64,000 bases of DNA. Origin: Vibrio amylolyticus (GTDB lineage Bacteria > Pseudomonadota > Gammaproteobacteria > Enterobacterales > Vibrionaceae). The stretch spans positions 186,001 through 250,000 of the forward strand of contig NZ_JAJHVV010000006.1 of assembly GCF_023145695.1 (NCBI RefSeq), in the 5' to 3' direction. Position numbers and translations under genes: made by a program. Every line of letters starts with the position of its first letter. Position 1 is the stretch's first letter. Shown piece after piece: positions 43,384 to 54,195 of this stretch. Below the pieces are notes generated by a model, which was not told the origin of the DNA, ran no database searches, and saw nothing but the letters and a program-made list of their open reading frames with translations.

Positions 43384-43593
43384 TCATAGGACTGTGAAAT
43401 GTCCTAATTTGGCACCTGAGACCTTCATAACATGACCGATTTGTGAAACTTCATCGAATTGGAAGTTTATGGGGCTGCTGAGGTTTTGGAGCTTTGGCAA
43501 TATATGGCGAAGTAAAATATCACTGTTGAGCTGGTGTATCTCTGCGACCCAAGATAGGTCTTCGTTGTATAAGTTTATTTCTATTTTGAACAT
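43384..43593 (-). CDS. Small unknown protein
   Basis: A 69-residue product preceded by an AAGGA box seven to eight bases before the ATG, which supports it as real. It begins MFKIEINLYNEDLSWVAEI and continues with a helix (NSDILLRHILPKLQNL) and a strand pair ending KLGHFTVL. No family recognised. It stands alone between two gene-poor stretches. Confidence 0.5.
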   Translation of the reverse strand: MFKIEINLYNEDLSWVAEIHQLNSDILLRHILPKLQNLSSPINFQFDEVSQIGHVMKVSGAKLGHFTVL

Positions 43594-44069
43594 TTATTTC
43601 CTTTTGAATGAAGCGTGTTTTTCTTGTTTTTTAATGTGTACCAATGGATTTGGCGGCTCGTTCTTCGAGACATAGTGTGTACCTTTTTAATAAATTAATT
43701 AAGTTCTTATCCTAGATTTAACATTTCAATATGAAACATTTATGAAGGACAAATTGGTTTGGTCTAATTAAAAAGCTATTGAATGAACGATTGAGGTAAA
43801 GCTGACGCAGAGAGGGTTGTACGAGGTTATCGAGAACGATCTATGAGGGAACTTGGACTAAATGTAACATTAACAACTCTTAGGTAAGAGCCAAGGTTGC
43901 ACTATACTCCAACTTTTCAAGATAGCTAGTGTTTCAGTGCATATTTTTATACTTAGTGATTGGTAATCACCCAAATCCTCACATTATGATTTTAATCCTC
44001 AGATCAAACTGCCAAAAAATTAAGAAAATACGCTATACTGTGTTTCTGTACAGTTGTTTTGGTTTTGCT
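43594..44069. other. Intergenic region
   Basis: About 475 AT-rich bases. A plausible -10 (TATACT, about 44034-44039) lies some 30 bases before the next start codon. No gene is supported. Confidence 0.4.
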
Positions 44070-44450
44070 ATGTATCAATCTATTCAAGTTAGTGTCGGTT
44101 TTAGTCTTTTTAAGGTAAATGAACAAGGGCCGATAGGGGTAAACAAAAACAATGACGGAAAGGTAACGGCACTCTTAAAGCATGGTAATCAATTTTCAGC
44201 GCCGTTTGGTGGTTTCATTGAGGCAAAGAATGTTATTGGTCTTAAACGAGTCAAGCTGATTGATATTAAGTATCTATGCACAGATGCAGAAGCAGAGGTT
44301 GTTGAATACGTTATACAAAAAGATCACTACGTCGTCGGCACATACCGAGACAGCAGGCTCTACATTCTACTGTTTGGCGGAGATCCTAAGCATCACCAAA
44401 TAAGAGGCAAAGATCAGGATGGGAAAAATAATGTGGTTGGGTTGTTTTGA
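44070..44450 (+). CDS. Unknown protein, uncertain start
   Basis: The open frame reaches back to 43929, but the ATG at 44070 (MYQSIQVSVG) fits better with a nearby TATACT promoter element and drops an unconvincing N-terminus. The 126-residue product is beta-rich (FSLFKVNEQGPIGVNKNNDGKVTALL, VVGTYRDSRLYILLFGGD). No family recognised. It converges on the next gene with 39 bases between stops. Confidence 0.5.
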   Translation: MYQSIQVSVGFSLFKVNEQGPIGVNKNNDGKVTALLKHGNQFSAPFGGFIEAKNVIGLKRVKLIDIKYLCTDAEAEVVEYVIQKDHYVVGTYRDSRLYILLFGGDPKHHQIRGKDQDGKNNVVGLF

Positions 44451-44489
44451 TGTGTAAATTGAGGCTTATTGCCTTTTTGATTTACCGCG

Positions 44490-45062
44490 TTAACAGCGGA
44501 GTAATTCAATGCGTAAGTGCTGTTCATCTTCATAAGCAACAATGGCTTGAAAATGAGCATCTTGTTCCACGATATCTGAGAATAGATCTTTACGCGCCAT
44601 ATCCCCAATAAACAGAAGCTGAGTTGTTCGGGTCATCAGCCCGTCTTCATCAAAGCTGGCGTTTAGGCTTTCATCGACAACACAAATGAGTACGTCACCA
44701 AATCGAGCGTCCAGATCGATATCTTTCGCCAAAGAGTACTGCACTTTAGTTTTAAGCTCAGATTCAACACGCATAATAAGGTTTACAAACTGATGCAAAT
44801 CGGTCGCGCAGGTTTCGACTAAGCTTGCATGCTCAAGTCCAAGAAACGCTTCAAAATCAATATTCGGGCGGCGACCCGCTAAAAGCCACTGCTTTGTGGT
44901 TTTCTTTACCGCGCGAAAACGGCTGCTCTTAACCACTGGCTTAATAAATTGAACCAGCAACTGATTTTTATCAGCAGTGCTTAAGTGGCGTTCAAGTTTT
45001 TTAAATTCAATGTGCAGTAATGCGTGGGTACTGATGTCTAAGAGTAGTTGTGATGGGTGCAT
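44490..45062 (-). CDS. Unknown soluble protein
   Basis: A 190-residue soluble protein, helical in its first half (HPSQLLLDISTHALLHIEFKKLERHLS; VVKSSRFRAVKKTTKQWLLAG) and more beta-like in the second (FGDVLICVVDESLNASFDEDG; FQAIVAYEDEQHLRIELLRC). No catalytic motif seen and no family recognised; it looks like a conserved Vibrio-type hypothetical. It is divergent from the next gene with about 170 bases between. Confidence 0.6.
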   Translation of the reverse strand: MHPSQLLLDISTHALLHIEFKKLERHLSTADKNQLLVQFIKPVVKSSRFRAVKKTTKQWLLAGRRPNIDFEAFLGLEHASLVETCATDLHQFVNLIMRVESELKTKVQYSLAKDIDLDARFGDVLICVVDESLNASFDEDGLMTRTTQLLFIGDMARKDLFSDIVEQDAHFQAIVAYEDEQHLRIELLRC

Positions 45063-45234
45063 GTAAATATAAAGTAACGATAGATGCCAAAGATCATAAC
45101 ATACTGAAACGGTGTAGAGTTACCCCTGTTTTGGTATTAAATCACTTATTTTCATTGTGATGGCATCTCTTTGGTGCATCTATTAAGATGTGCGCCTATC
45201 GCCATGAATAAAGTTATTAGAGAACGAGTTTTAA

Positions 45235-45831
45235 ATGAGTGAACTGACGCCCCAACAAGAACAGGCAATTGCAACGTTTAAGAGTAATCTTCACCTGCCT
45301 AATGATGGCTTTCACACTTTGATTACCGAGCTTTGTAAGGAGTACCAACTGCCATTCCAAAAGGTTCGCTCAACGGTTGTTAAAGCGCAAAGAACGGTAG
45401 AGAAGCGGATTCGTCATGAGTTTGAGCAATTGAATGACAATGATTTAACCAAAGAGCAATGGTTAAAATCGATTAACCTGTCGCTTGTGGCGCTTGCCAA
45501 AGATAATCAGTCGGTGATGGAACGGTTAGAGTCAGACACTAACTATGTCAAAGCCCTTGAAATGTTAGACTCTTCGATAGACTCTGAGGATCATCGTGAA
45601 GAGCTCCTTGAGCTCCTCTATTTGGCTTACGAGAAAACGGTATTTAAGCCGCTGGCGGCGATGCTTCATACTAACCCGCTATATTGGAAATTGATGCTGG
45701 CGGAAGAGTTATATCAAATGACTGAAGAGACTCGACAAAAATTCAGTGATTACCCTCAATACATGGAAGCGGCTGAGACACTATTTGAGCTTGACCAAAA
45801 GGCACGAGCGTTAGAGCTCGGCATGAAGTAA
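45235..45831 (+). CDS. Unknown helical protein
   Basis: A 198-residue, almost entirely helical and acidic protein beginning MSELTPQQEQAIATFKSNLHLP. It has no signal peptide or membrane segment. No family recognised. It is 56 bases upstream of the NUDIX gene on the same strand and could be cotranscribed with it, though a short AT-rich gap may hold a promoter. Confidence 0.6.
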   Translation: MSELTPQQEQAIATFKSNLHLPNDGFHTLITELCKEYQLPFQKVRSTVVKAQRTVEKRIRHEFEQLNDNDLTKEQWLKSINLSLVALAKDNQSVMERLESDTNYVKALEMLDSSIDSEDHREELLELLYLAYEKTVFKPLAAMLHTNPLYWKLMLAEELYQMTEETRQKFSDYPQYMEAAETLFELDQKARALELGMK

Positions 45832-45887
45832 CCGCAAGTATTCTATTGTGGTACTATCGCGCACATTAAATTTTACGAAGATTCATT

Positions 45888-46406
45888 ATGAGACACCTAA
45901 CCACCATGGTTCATCCTAGTTTAGAGCACTTAGATGAACAGTCTATTTATAAGCGAAATGCCGCGAGAGCGATTGTTATCGATGGCGAAGATATCTTGCT
46001 TCTCTATACTGAGCGTTATCACGATTACACTATTCCTGGTGGTGGTTTAGATGAAGGGGAAGATGTCATCGCGGGTATGGTACGTGAGCTTGAAGAAGAG
46101 ACAGGAGCTCAGAACATTCATGCGATTAAGCCGTTTGGTATCGTTGAAGAGTTTCGCCCTTGGTATAAAGATGATGCTGATGTCGTGCACATGATCTCGT
46201 ATTGTTATACCTGCAAAATTGACCGTGAACTGGGCCAAACTAACTACGAAGATTATGAAATTAAGAATGGTATGAAAGCATTGTGGATCAATATTCACGA
46301 TGCCATTGCTCATAACGAAAAGACCATTGCTGAGAGCGATAAGAAAGGCATGAGTATTGAGCGTGAAACCTTCTTACTGCATCTGATCGCTAAAGAGATG
46401 ATCTAA
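45888..46406 (+). CDS. NUDIX hydrolase
   Basis: A 172-residue protein with the NUDIX box GGGLDEGEDVIAGMVRELEEETGA at about residues 51-74, matching G-x5-E-x7-REUxEExGU. It would hydrolyse a nucleoside diphosphate linked to another group; the substrate cannot be predicted. A terminator shared with the convergent yeeX gene follows 44 bases on. Confidence 0.92.
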   Translation: MRHLTTMVHPSLEHLDEQSIYKRNAARAIVIDGEDILLLYTERYHDYTIPGGGLDEGEDVIAGMVRELEEETGAQNIHAIKPFGIVEEFRPWYKDDADVVHMISYCYTCKIDRELGQTNYEDYEIKNGMKALWINIHDAIAHNEKTIAESDKKGMSIERETFLLHLIAKEMI

Positions 46407-46450
46407 ACCACACTGACCAGTTGTTGAAAAGCAAAGGTCTCTAAAACAAA

Positions 46451-46480
46451 AAATCCGAGTCTAGAGAGACTCGGATTTTA
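46451..46480. terminator. Bidirectional intrinsic terminator
   Basis: Perfect 12-bp stem AAATCCGAGTCT / AGACTCGGATTT with a four-base loop and A/T tracts on both sides, between convergent NUDIX and yeeX genes. Confidence 0.92.
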
Positions 46481-46498
46481 CTTTATAAAGAAGCGAAA

Positions 46499-46816
46499 TT
46501 ATTTTTTAGCTTGGTTTGTCTGCTTGTCTTCTTCAGTCAGTTCGCGGATACGACGGCTGATATCACGACGCGATTTTGAGATTTCTGCGCTCTTGATGAT
46601 GTGGTCATCAACACGGTCTTCGTAATCGGCTTTCATGTTCTTCACGATAGCAACAATCTCATCGTGGCTCATGCCTGAGTGGATGTAGTCTAGTAAGTTT
46701 TCCAGAAGATCAACACGCTTACGGTTATCACGAACCTTCTTTTCATTGTCTAAAAGTTCACGTTTCAACTTATTCTTACGACGTGCTTGGCTTACGATTT
46801 CTAATACACTACTCAT
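46499..46816 (-). CDS. yeeX: YeeX-like DUF496 protein
   Basis: A 105-residue protein, highly charged and helical: [42 protein letters not shown] matches the DUF496 (YeeX) pattern. A conserved [27 protein letters not shown] block follows. Length equals that of the family (about 105-109). YeeX is a conserved cytoplasmic protein of unknown function. Strong ribosome-binding site not evident, but conservation makes the gene secure. Confidence 0.93.
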   Translation of the reverse strand: MSSVLEIVSQARRKNKLKRELLDNEKKVRDNRKRVDLLENLLDYIHSGMSHDEIVAIVKNMKADYEDRVDDHIIKSAEISKSRRDISRRIRELTEEDKQTNQAKK

Positions 46817-47005
46817 AGGTTTCTTTTCCTAAAAAATTAACGTTAACTACCACCGATTAAAGCACAACACCTTGAGACATAAAAGGCTTAAGATCAATAC
46901 GGGCTAGTTCTTGTCCAATTAATCAACAACTGTTCATGAACACGTTGTTTTATCAAGCGGAGTCGCTATATTATGACGTTAAATTGAAAGAGAAATGAAA
47001 TTCCC

Positions 47006-47251
47006 ATGAATCGTTCAGACATTATCATTCCGATAGAGACGTATGCAGAAGCTGCGGATGACGCCTGCCAACAAGATATGAATGCCCAGACTGCAGAGCA
47101 ACCATCGACGCTTTTAAGTAAGTTGGGTACTGCTTATCGTTCTGAACGACATAAGCTTGAAGTTACTGAAATTGAATTGAATCGCTCTCGCATTTTTATG
47201 ATGGATAAAAATGGCAATATGAAAGTTGTACCACTAATGTCATCACATTAG
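47006..47251 (+). CDS. Small unknown protein upstream of yceH
   Basis: An 81-residue acidic-then-mixed protein beginning MNRSDIIIPIETYAEAADD, with a C-terminal half containing KLGTAYRSERHKLEVTEIELNRSRIFMMD. No family recognised. It ends 24 bases before the yceH start and is likely cotranscribed with it. A plausible upstream AT-rich promoter lies within 46960-47000. Confidence 0.6.
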   Translation: MNRSDIIIPIETYAEAADDACQQDMNAQTAEQPSTLLSKLGTAYRSERHKLEVTEIELNRSRIFMMDKNGNMKVVPLMSSH

Positions 47252-47274
47252 TGGCGATAAATAAGGAAAATACA

Positions 47275-47946
47275 ATGACCATAGAACTAAGCCCTATCGA
47301 AGCTCGAATTATCGGTTGCCTAATTGAAAAAGAAGTCACCACGCCTGACTACTATCCACTGACTCTCAATAGTTTAACCACCGCGTGTAATCAAAAAAGT
47401 AATAGAGAGCCGGTTATGGCGCTGACTGATGCAGACGTTCAAGATGCGTTAACAGGTCTAATTTCTAAGCGTTTAGTGAGTGATGAAAGTGCTTTTAATA
47501 GCCGTACAAGAAAATATAGTCATCGCTTTTGTAATACCGAGTTTGGAGATTTGAAATTCTCTGAGCAAGAGCGTGGCATTGTTTGTTGTATGCTTCTTCG
47601 AGGTGCACAGACACCCGGTGAAATTAGAACCAGAACAAACCGTTTATGTCAGTTTACTGATGTAAGAGAAGTAGAAGCAATTTTAGAGGCTATGAGCCAT
47701 CGTGAAGCGGGAGCCTTGGTGGTCAAACTGCCTAGAGAAGCGGGTAAACGTGAATCTCGTTATCAGCATCTGTTTAGTGGTGAGGTTGATGTAGAGGCTT
47801 TAGCTGCGGCAATGCCAGCACCAGTCGCGGGAAACTCTAGAGTTGATCAATTAGCGTTAGAAGTTTCAGAGTTAAAAAGTGAACTAGCGAGTCAAAAAGC
47901 AGACATTGCCGAGCTTAGAGAACTCATTGAAAGCTTAACAAGTTAA
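47275..47946 (+). CDS. yceH: YceH-like UPF0502 protein
   Basis: Start at 47275 with AAGGA eight bases upstream. The 223-residue product has two winged-helix-like repeats ([29 protein letters not shown] near the start; [24 protein letters not shown] near residue 100) and a C-terminal coiled coil ([23 protein letters not shown]). This matches UPF0502/DUF480 proteins. Function not established. The stop shares one base with the next start. Confidence 0.93.
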   Translation: MTIELSPIEARIIGCLIEKEVTTPDYYPLTLNSLTTACNQKSNREPVMALTDADVQDALTGLISKRLVSDESAFNSRTRKYSHRFCNTEFGDLKFSEQERGIVCCMLLRGAQTPGEIRTRTNRLCQFTDVREVEAILEAMSHREAGALVVKLPREAGKRESRYQHLFSGEVDVEALAAAMPAPVAGNSRVDQLALEVSELKSELASQKADIAELRELIESLTS

Positions 47947-47999
47947 TGCCCCACGACTCTGCGTTAGAAACACACATAGAGTTAACCGTGAATTCAGAT

Positions 48000-48284
48000 A
48001 TGAGTTCTAACTGGTACGTCTATTTGGTTAGGACACCGAATAACTCCCTCTATTGCGGTATTACTACTGATGTAGAACGTCGCTTTAAGCAACATTGTGA
48101 AGGTAAAGGTGCGAAGGCGTTAAAAGGTAAATCACCGTTGATCCTTGTCTGGCATGACAAGGCTGGCAGCAATCGAAGTGAGGCTTCTCAAATTGAGTAC
48201 CGTCTTAAACAATTACCCAAATCTAAAAAAGAAGCACTGGTTCTAAAAAAAATAACCTTAGATAACTCAATTAACTCTAATTAA
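48000..48284 (+). CDS. yhbQ: GIY-YIG domain protein, UPF0213 (YhbQ-like)
   Basis: The frame is open from 47946, overlapping yceH by one base; the ATG at 48000 gives the usual YhbQ-like length (94 residues). The domain is complete: [28 protein letters not shown], ending with the [17 protein letters not shown] helix. YhbQ-type proteins are proposed DNA endonucleases of repair. It lies in a short operon with yceH. Confidence 0.9.
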   Translation: MSSNWYVYLVRTPNNSLYCGITTDVERRFKQHCEGKGAKALKGKSPLILVWHDKAGSNRSEASQIEYRLKQLPKSKKEALVLKKITLDNSINSN

Positions 48285-48377
48285 TCATTTTAAAAACAGA
48301 TGGTTATAAAATGTCGGTGCAAGTTGTGATCATGTATTAACCTTATTATGGGAACATTAAAAAAGGTTGGTAAGGAA

Positions 48378-49517
48378 ATGAAACAACTAACAAAAATATC
48401 AGTGGCGTTCGGCTTATCTCTTTTAACTACACACTCTCTAGCCGCTACGTCTGTTGCGGATGCGCGAAGTAACGGTATGGGTAATACAGGAGTGAGTACT
48501 GCAGATTATCTATTAGCACCATTTCACAATCCGGCATTAGTTGCCGTCCATCGAGATAACGACCGTTTTGGCGTACTCTTTCCAGGGGTAGGGGCAAATG
48601 TTAGGGATACCGATAATACAATTGACGAGATAGATGACCTCCAAGATACGATCCAAAATTATGAGAATGGTGATGTAAGCGCAATTGAGACGCTAAACAG
48701 TCAACTGGATGCATTGGAAGGAAATAAACCAATTGTTGCAAGCGGGGGGGCAACAGCAGCCGTCGCTATTCCACTAAATGCCCTTTCGATGAACGTATTC
48801 ATACGTGGTTATGCTGAGGTATTAGCGTTTCCAGACATCGAGCCTAATACAACACCTGTTCCAGATCGATATGAAGACTCTACCGTTGATATGGTGGCGT
48901 TTGGTTATAGTGAATTTGGGGTCGCGTTAGCTAAGCGGTTCTCTTTTGCGGGGCAAGATATATCACTCGGGGTGACACCAAAGTTCCAAGATATGACCAC
49001 CTACAAACAGGTTTTAAGTGTCGAAGATTTTGATATTAGTGATTATGACCAGAGTGAAACATCAAAAAGCTCATTTAACTTAGATCTTGGTGCTGTATGG
49101 TTTTACAATCAATTTAGAGCTGGGATTGCGGTTAAAGATCTGTTTTCCCAAACTATTGATACCGTTGTTGCTGTTAATGGTGCTACTCAATATAAGCTAG
49201 ATACTCAGGTAACGGTATCAGGTGCGTATACGATGGATTACTTTATCGCGACGATGGATTGGGATTTAACCGATCAGTCACGTTTTAGCGGCTACGATGA
49301 TGACACTCAGTTCTTGCGCTTTGGAGTTGAAGGAAATGCATTTGGTTGGGCACAACTTCGTGCGGGCTACCAAATGGATTTAGAAGATACGCTTGATGAC
49401 TCTCTGACCGCCGGTATTGGGATTAGCCCCGGGGACTTAGTAAGCCTTGATTTTGCAGGTAACTATGCAGGGGATAACCAATATGGTCTTTCTGCGAATC
49501 TGGCGTTTACTTTCTAA
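48378..49517 (+). CDS. Outer-membrane TraF-like (PF13729-type) protein
   Basis: The start at 48378 gives a proper signal peptide (MKQLTKISVAFGLSLLTTHSLA). The mature part has the ADARSNGMGNTGVSTADYLLAPFHNPAL block typical of the conjugal-transfer TraF_2 family, then alternating beta strands ending ...YGLSANLAFTF with a terminal phenylalanine, as in outer-membrane barrels. Despite the name it is unrelated to the thioredoxin-like TraF in the tra operon and is chromosomal in Vibrio. Function unknown; likely a FadL-like barrel. Confidence 0.82.
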   Translation: MKQLTKISVAFGLSLLTTHSLAATSVADARSNGMGNTGVSTADYLLAPFHNPALVAVHRDNDRFGVLFPGVGANVRDTDNTIDEIDDLQDTIQNYENGDVSAIETLNSQLDALEGNKPIVASGGATAAVAIPLNALSMNVFIRGYAEVLAFPDIEPNTTPVPDRYEDSTVDMVAFGYSEFGVALAKRFSFAGQDISLGVTPKFQDMTTYKQVLSVEDFDISDYDQSETSKSSFNLDLGAVWFYNQFRAGIAVKDLFSQTIDTVVAVNGATQYKLDTQVTVSGAYTMDYFIATMDWDLTDQSRFSGYDDDTQFLRFGVEGNAFGWAQLRAGYQMDLEDTLDDSLTAGIGISPGDLVSLDFAGNYAGDNQYGLSANLAFTF

Positions 49518-49543
49518 TAGTGCCTTAGCGCGTTGAAATTTAG

Positions 49544-50745
<1,202 letters not shown>

Positions 50746-50746
<1 letters not shown>

Positions 50747-53301
50747 TGTATCTTCAATTATTTTCAAAAAACAAAACGATTAAGCTTGCCACATTAATTA
50801 CACGTGCTGTTTATACGGTCATGTTAGTCGTTACGCTTTTTGTGCTTTTTCAGAATTTTCAAGCGACATCCAGAGCGGTAGACAACGAGATAGAAAGAAC
50901 GAGAGTTCAAACAAACAGCTTAGTTCAAGCTCTGTTTAATTTAGAGCTGACATCATTAAGAAGCCAGCAAGACAGCTACAGCCGTAATGATACCTTGGTT
51001 CATGCTTTAAACACGGGCTATGTTGAGCTGCTTGATGAGTTCTTTGCCAATATAGACGAGTTAAACCCGCAACTGACACCAGACTTTCGCTATATTATTG
51101 CCAATGAAGAAATATCTTGGGGTGATAACAGCTATACGTTTTTTGGTATTGAAGAAGAGTCTCTGATCGAGTTTAGCCATGATCTGACTCGAAGCAATAA
51201 TTGGCACTTAGTCAAAACCCCCTCATTATTGGGTACCAAGCATTTATTGATAAGGCGAACGCCAATTGTTGATTCAAGAACCGGTGAAGTGTTGGCAATG
51301 TACTATATTGGTACGGTACTCAACCAAAACTACTCCTTGATTGACGCATTGAAAGCAGACAGTAACTCAGACAGTGCAATTATGGTTATTGATGGTGAGG
51401 TTATAGCTTCGACCATCGTAAATCAAAATACGGCGTACACTGAAGAACATGTCCTTACTCGTTTCGCTGAGCAATCAAATTCTGAAAACTATATTGTGAT
51501 AGAAACACCGCTTAAAGTGAGCGGAAGTGAAACATCTATCGTTATTTATGCGGTTCAACAAAACCTGTCTGCCGCCGCCTTTCTTCAGCACTACAACTTC
51601 TTAGGCCGAGTTTTACTCATTTTTATGCTTATTTTAGGTGCTGTGACATGGTATTGGTTTAACAAGCGAGTATCCCTTGAACTTGCGTCTTTGACTCAAT
51701 ACACAACACAAGCGGTCACAAAGCGAAATAATATTACGTTCACTGGTAGCCCAATCAAGGAATTCGATCAAATTGGTCATACGTTAGAGAGCGCCTTAAA
51801 GCGTTTAACCGAACAAGAGAAGCAGTTTGAAGATCTGTTTAATTTCTCTCTGTCACCCATCTTATTTTGGAGTGTTGATGGGCGGGTAAAGAAGATAAAC
51901 CCCGCAGCTGAACGACATTTCAGTGCCTTTAAAGCGCAGGATGAGACGTACCAACAGCTTGTCGATAATCTATTTCCTCAGATAAAAATGGCGGCACAAG
52001 GTGCAACATTAACAGGGGTCAATATTCCTATTGGCGAGCAAGTATTTCGTTGGAACCTTTCTCCGGTAATTTTAGATGAAGAAGTTAAACTGGTCATTGC
52101 ACAGAGCCAAGATATCACAAGCCTGATTGCCGCGGAGAAGCAGAGTGAATTGGCACGTGTAGAGGCGGAAGAACTCGCCAGAGTCAGGGCCGACTTCTTA
52201 GCCAAAATGAGCCATGAACTACGCACGCCTCTTAATGGGATTTTGGGGGTATCACAACTGCTTCGAGATTCATCTATCGACGCCAAGATGCTTGAGAATG
52301 TCAATGTTCTTTGTAACAGTGGTGAGCATCTATTGGCGGTTCTTAACGATATTTTAGATTTTTCTAAAATGGATCAAGGGAAGTATTCAATCCAGGTATC
52401 CGAATTTGACCCTATTGAGACACATCAAGCGGTCGATAAAATTTTCTCATCATTGTGCAATGAGAAAGGCGTTGAATTTATAATAACCACTGACTTTTCC
52501 CAAGGTACCGTCATTTCAACAGATAAAGTCAGGCTAACTCAAATCCTGTTTAATCTAACCAGTAATGCAGTGAAATTTACTCATAAGGGCACCGTTAAAG
52601 TTGCGCTTACCCATAGCAATAAAGGCGAAAACTCAACGCTGCATATTGCGGTTTCTGATACCGGCATTGGTATTGAAGAAGCCTATATAGATCGAGTATT
52701 TGAACCCTTTGTTCAGGCCAGTGAGTCTACGGCCAGAGAGTATGGTGGAAGTGGTTTGGGGTTAACCATTATTAAGAACCTGGTTGAAATACTTGGTGGT
52801 GAGTATCAAATACGAAGTGAGTTTGGGGTGGGAACATCGTTTACCGTTGATTTACCAATCCGATGCATTGAAATTGAAACAGTGGCTGAACAAGCGTTGG
52901 TAGCAATTTCACCAGAGAGTTTATTTGATCGAGAGTTAAATGTACTTCTAGTGGAAGATAACCATACTAATGCGTTTATCGCGCGAGCGTTTTGTGAAAA
53001 ATACGGTATGAATATTACTTGGGTGAAAGATGGGCAAGAGGCAATTGATGAGGTTAAACGCAATACGTTCGATCTTATACTGATGGATAACCAACTGCCT
53101 AAAGTGGATGGGGTTGAAGCCACACGAATTATAAGAGAAGAGTTAAACAATCAGGTACCTATCTTCGCCTGTACAGCCGATGGTCATCAAGATACAAGGC
53201 AAGATTTTATGAGTGCGGGTGCCAACGATATTATTCTAAAGCCAATTAAAGAACACGAACTCTATCAGGCCTTTGAAAATCTAAAAAAAGAGTATTTGTA
53301 A
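50746..53301 (+). CDS. luxQ: LuxQ, hybrid sensor kinase/phosphatase for autoinducer-2
   Basis: An 851-residue protein: a membrane helix at about residues 16-38, a periplasmic double-PAS domain to about residue 280, and a second helix at about 285-304. A HAMP/PAS region follows, then the histidine-kinase domain with His490 (AKMSHELRTPLNGILG), a HATPase domain (NLTSNAVKFT; DTGIGI; GGSGLGL) and a receiver with Asp781 (LILMDNQLPKVDG). At low AI-2 it phosphorylates LuxU then LuxO; at high AI-2 it is a phosphatase. Forms a two-gene operon with luxP. Confidence 0.97.
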
Positions 53302-53327
53302 GGCGATTAATCAGAATATGAATACGA

Positions 53328-53993
53328 TTACAAACTGTCAGAGTTGACGGCTAGCTCTAGTACTTTGCGCTTAATGTTATCATCCATTTCAATCTTTTGA
53401 TTAAAGTGGACACCGATTTTATGTCCATCTTTATGCTTCTGAATATTGGCAATCGTATATTTGATTGTTTGTTTAATGAGGTTGGTAACATCGGACTCAA
53501 CCTCGATAACACTACTCAGTGTTAGTTCATTTTCACCCGCTACAAACAACGCACACCCTGAGATTGAAATGTCGATTAAATGTGCGTGATAGGTTTTCGT
53601 CCCTTCACAAATAGTTGCTGGAATATCGAACGAGAAGCGCTCGTCAGTACGTGCTGGCTTAGAAATAAAGTGTTTAGGGATACGCAAAAACATAAGACTT
53701 GCTGGGCGAGATATTTTATTCAGTATGCGTGTTTTGAAAGCGATGACATGACCAAGCTTGGTGTTGCAAATACCACGAATAATGATAGAAACATTGTCAG
53801 TCTTTCTCATCAAAAGCGCTTCTCTTGCTTTCGATGGAATATCAATAATGATGTAGTGGTCAGTTTTGAAACCAATGATGTGTGTTGGAAACGAAAAACT
53901 GTCTCTTGGACCAAACTCTATCGACGCTGAGAACTTAAGCCCAGGTACGAGCAAAGGATAAAGGTCATTAATTGAGTTTGAATTTGGCGCCAT
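53328..53993 (-). CDS. PilZ-domain, YcgR-like c-di-GMP-binding protein
   Basis: A 221-residue protein with an N-terminal YcgR-like domain (about residues 15-115) and a C-terminal PilZ domain. Binding motifs: RxxxR as RTDER (near residue 117) and D-x-S-x-x-G as DISISG (near residue 145). It should bind c-di-GMP and alter motility or surface traits. It converges on luxQ with 26 bases between stops. Its partner is unknown. Confidence 0.9.
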   Translation of the reverse strand: MAPNSNSINDLYPLLVPGLKFSASIEFGPRDSFSFPTHIIGFKTDHYIIIDIPSKAREALLMRKTDNVSIIIRGICNTKLGHVIAFKTRILNKISRPASLMFLRIPKHFISKPARTDERFSFDIPATICEGTKTYHAHLIDISISGCALFVAGENELTLSSVIEVESDVTNLIKQTIKYTIANIQKHKDGHKIGVHFNQKIEMDDNIKRKVLELAVNSDSL

Positions 53994-54195
53994 AAGAAAT
54001 AAAGGTGATTATTCAATGGTTAAATTATACACCGCATAATAAGGGGCGGTGTAAATTTGTTAAATTAAGCACCATAACCGAGAACAAGCTAACAATTTAC
54101 ATAAGAGAAGCGTCAATATGGTTAAGGTGCTCTAGAGCAAGATGTAAATGTCCAATTGTGTTGTGTTAATCACTGTTACCTCGAATTTCAAACGC

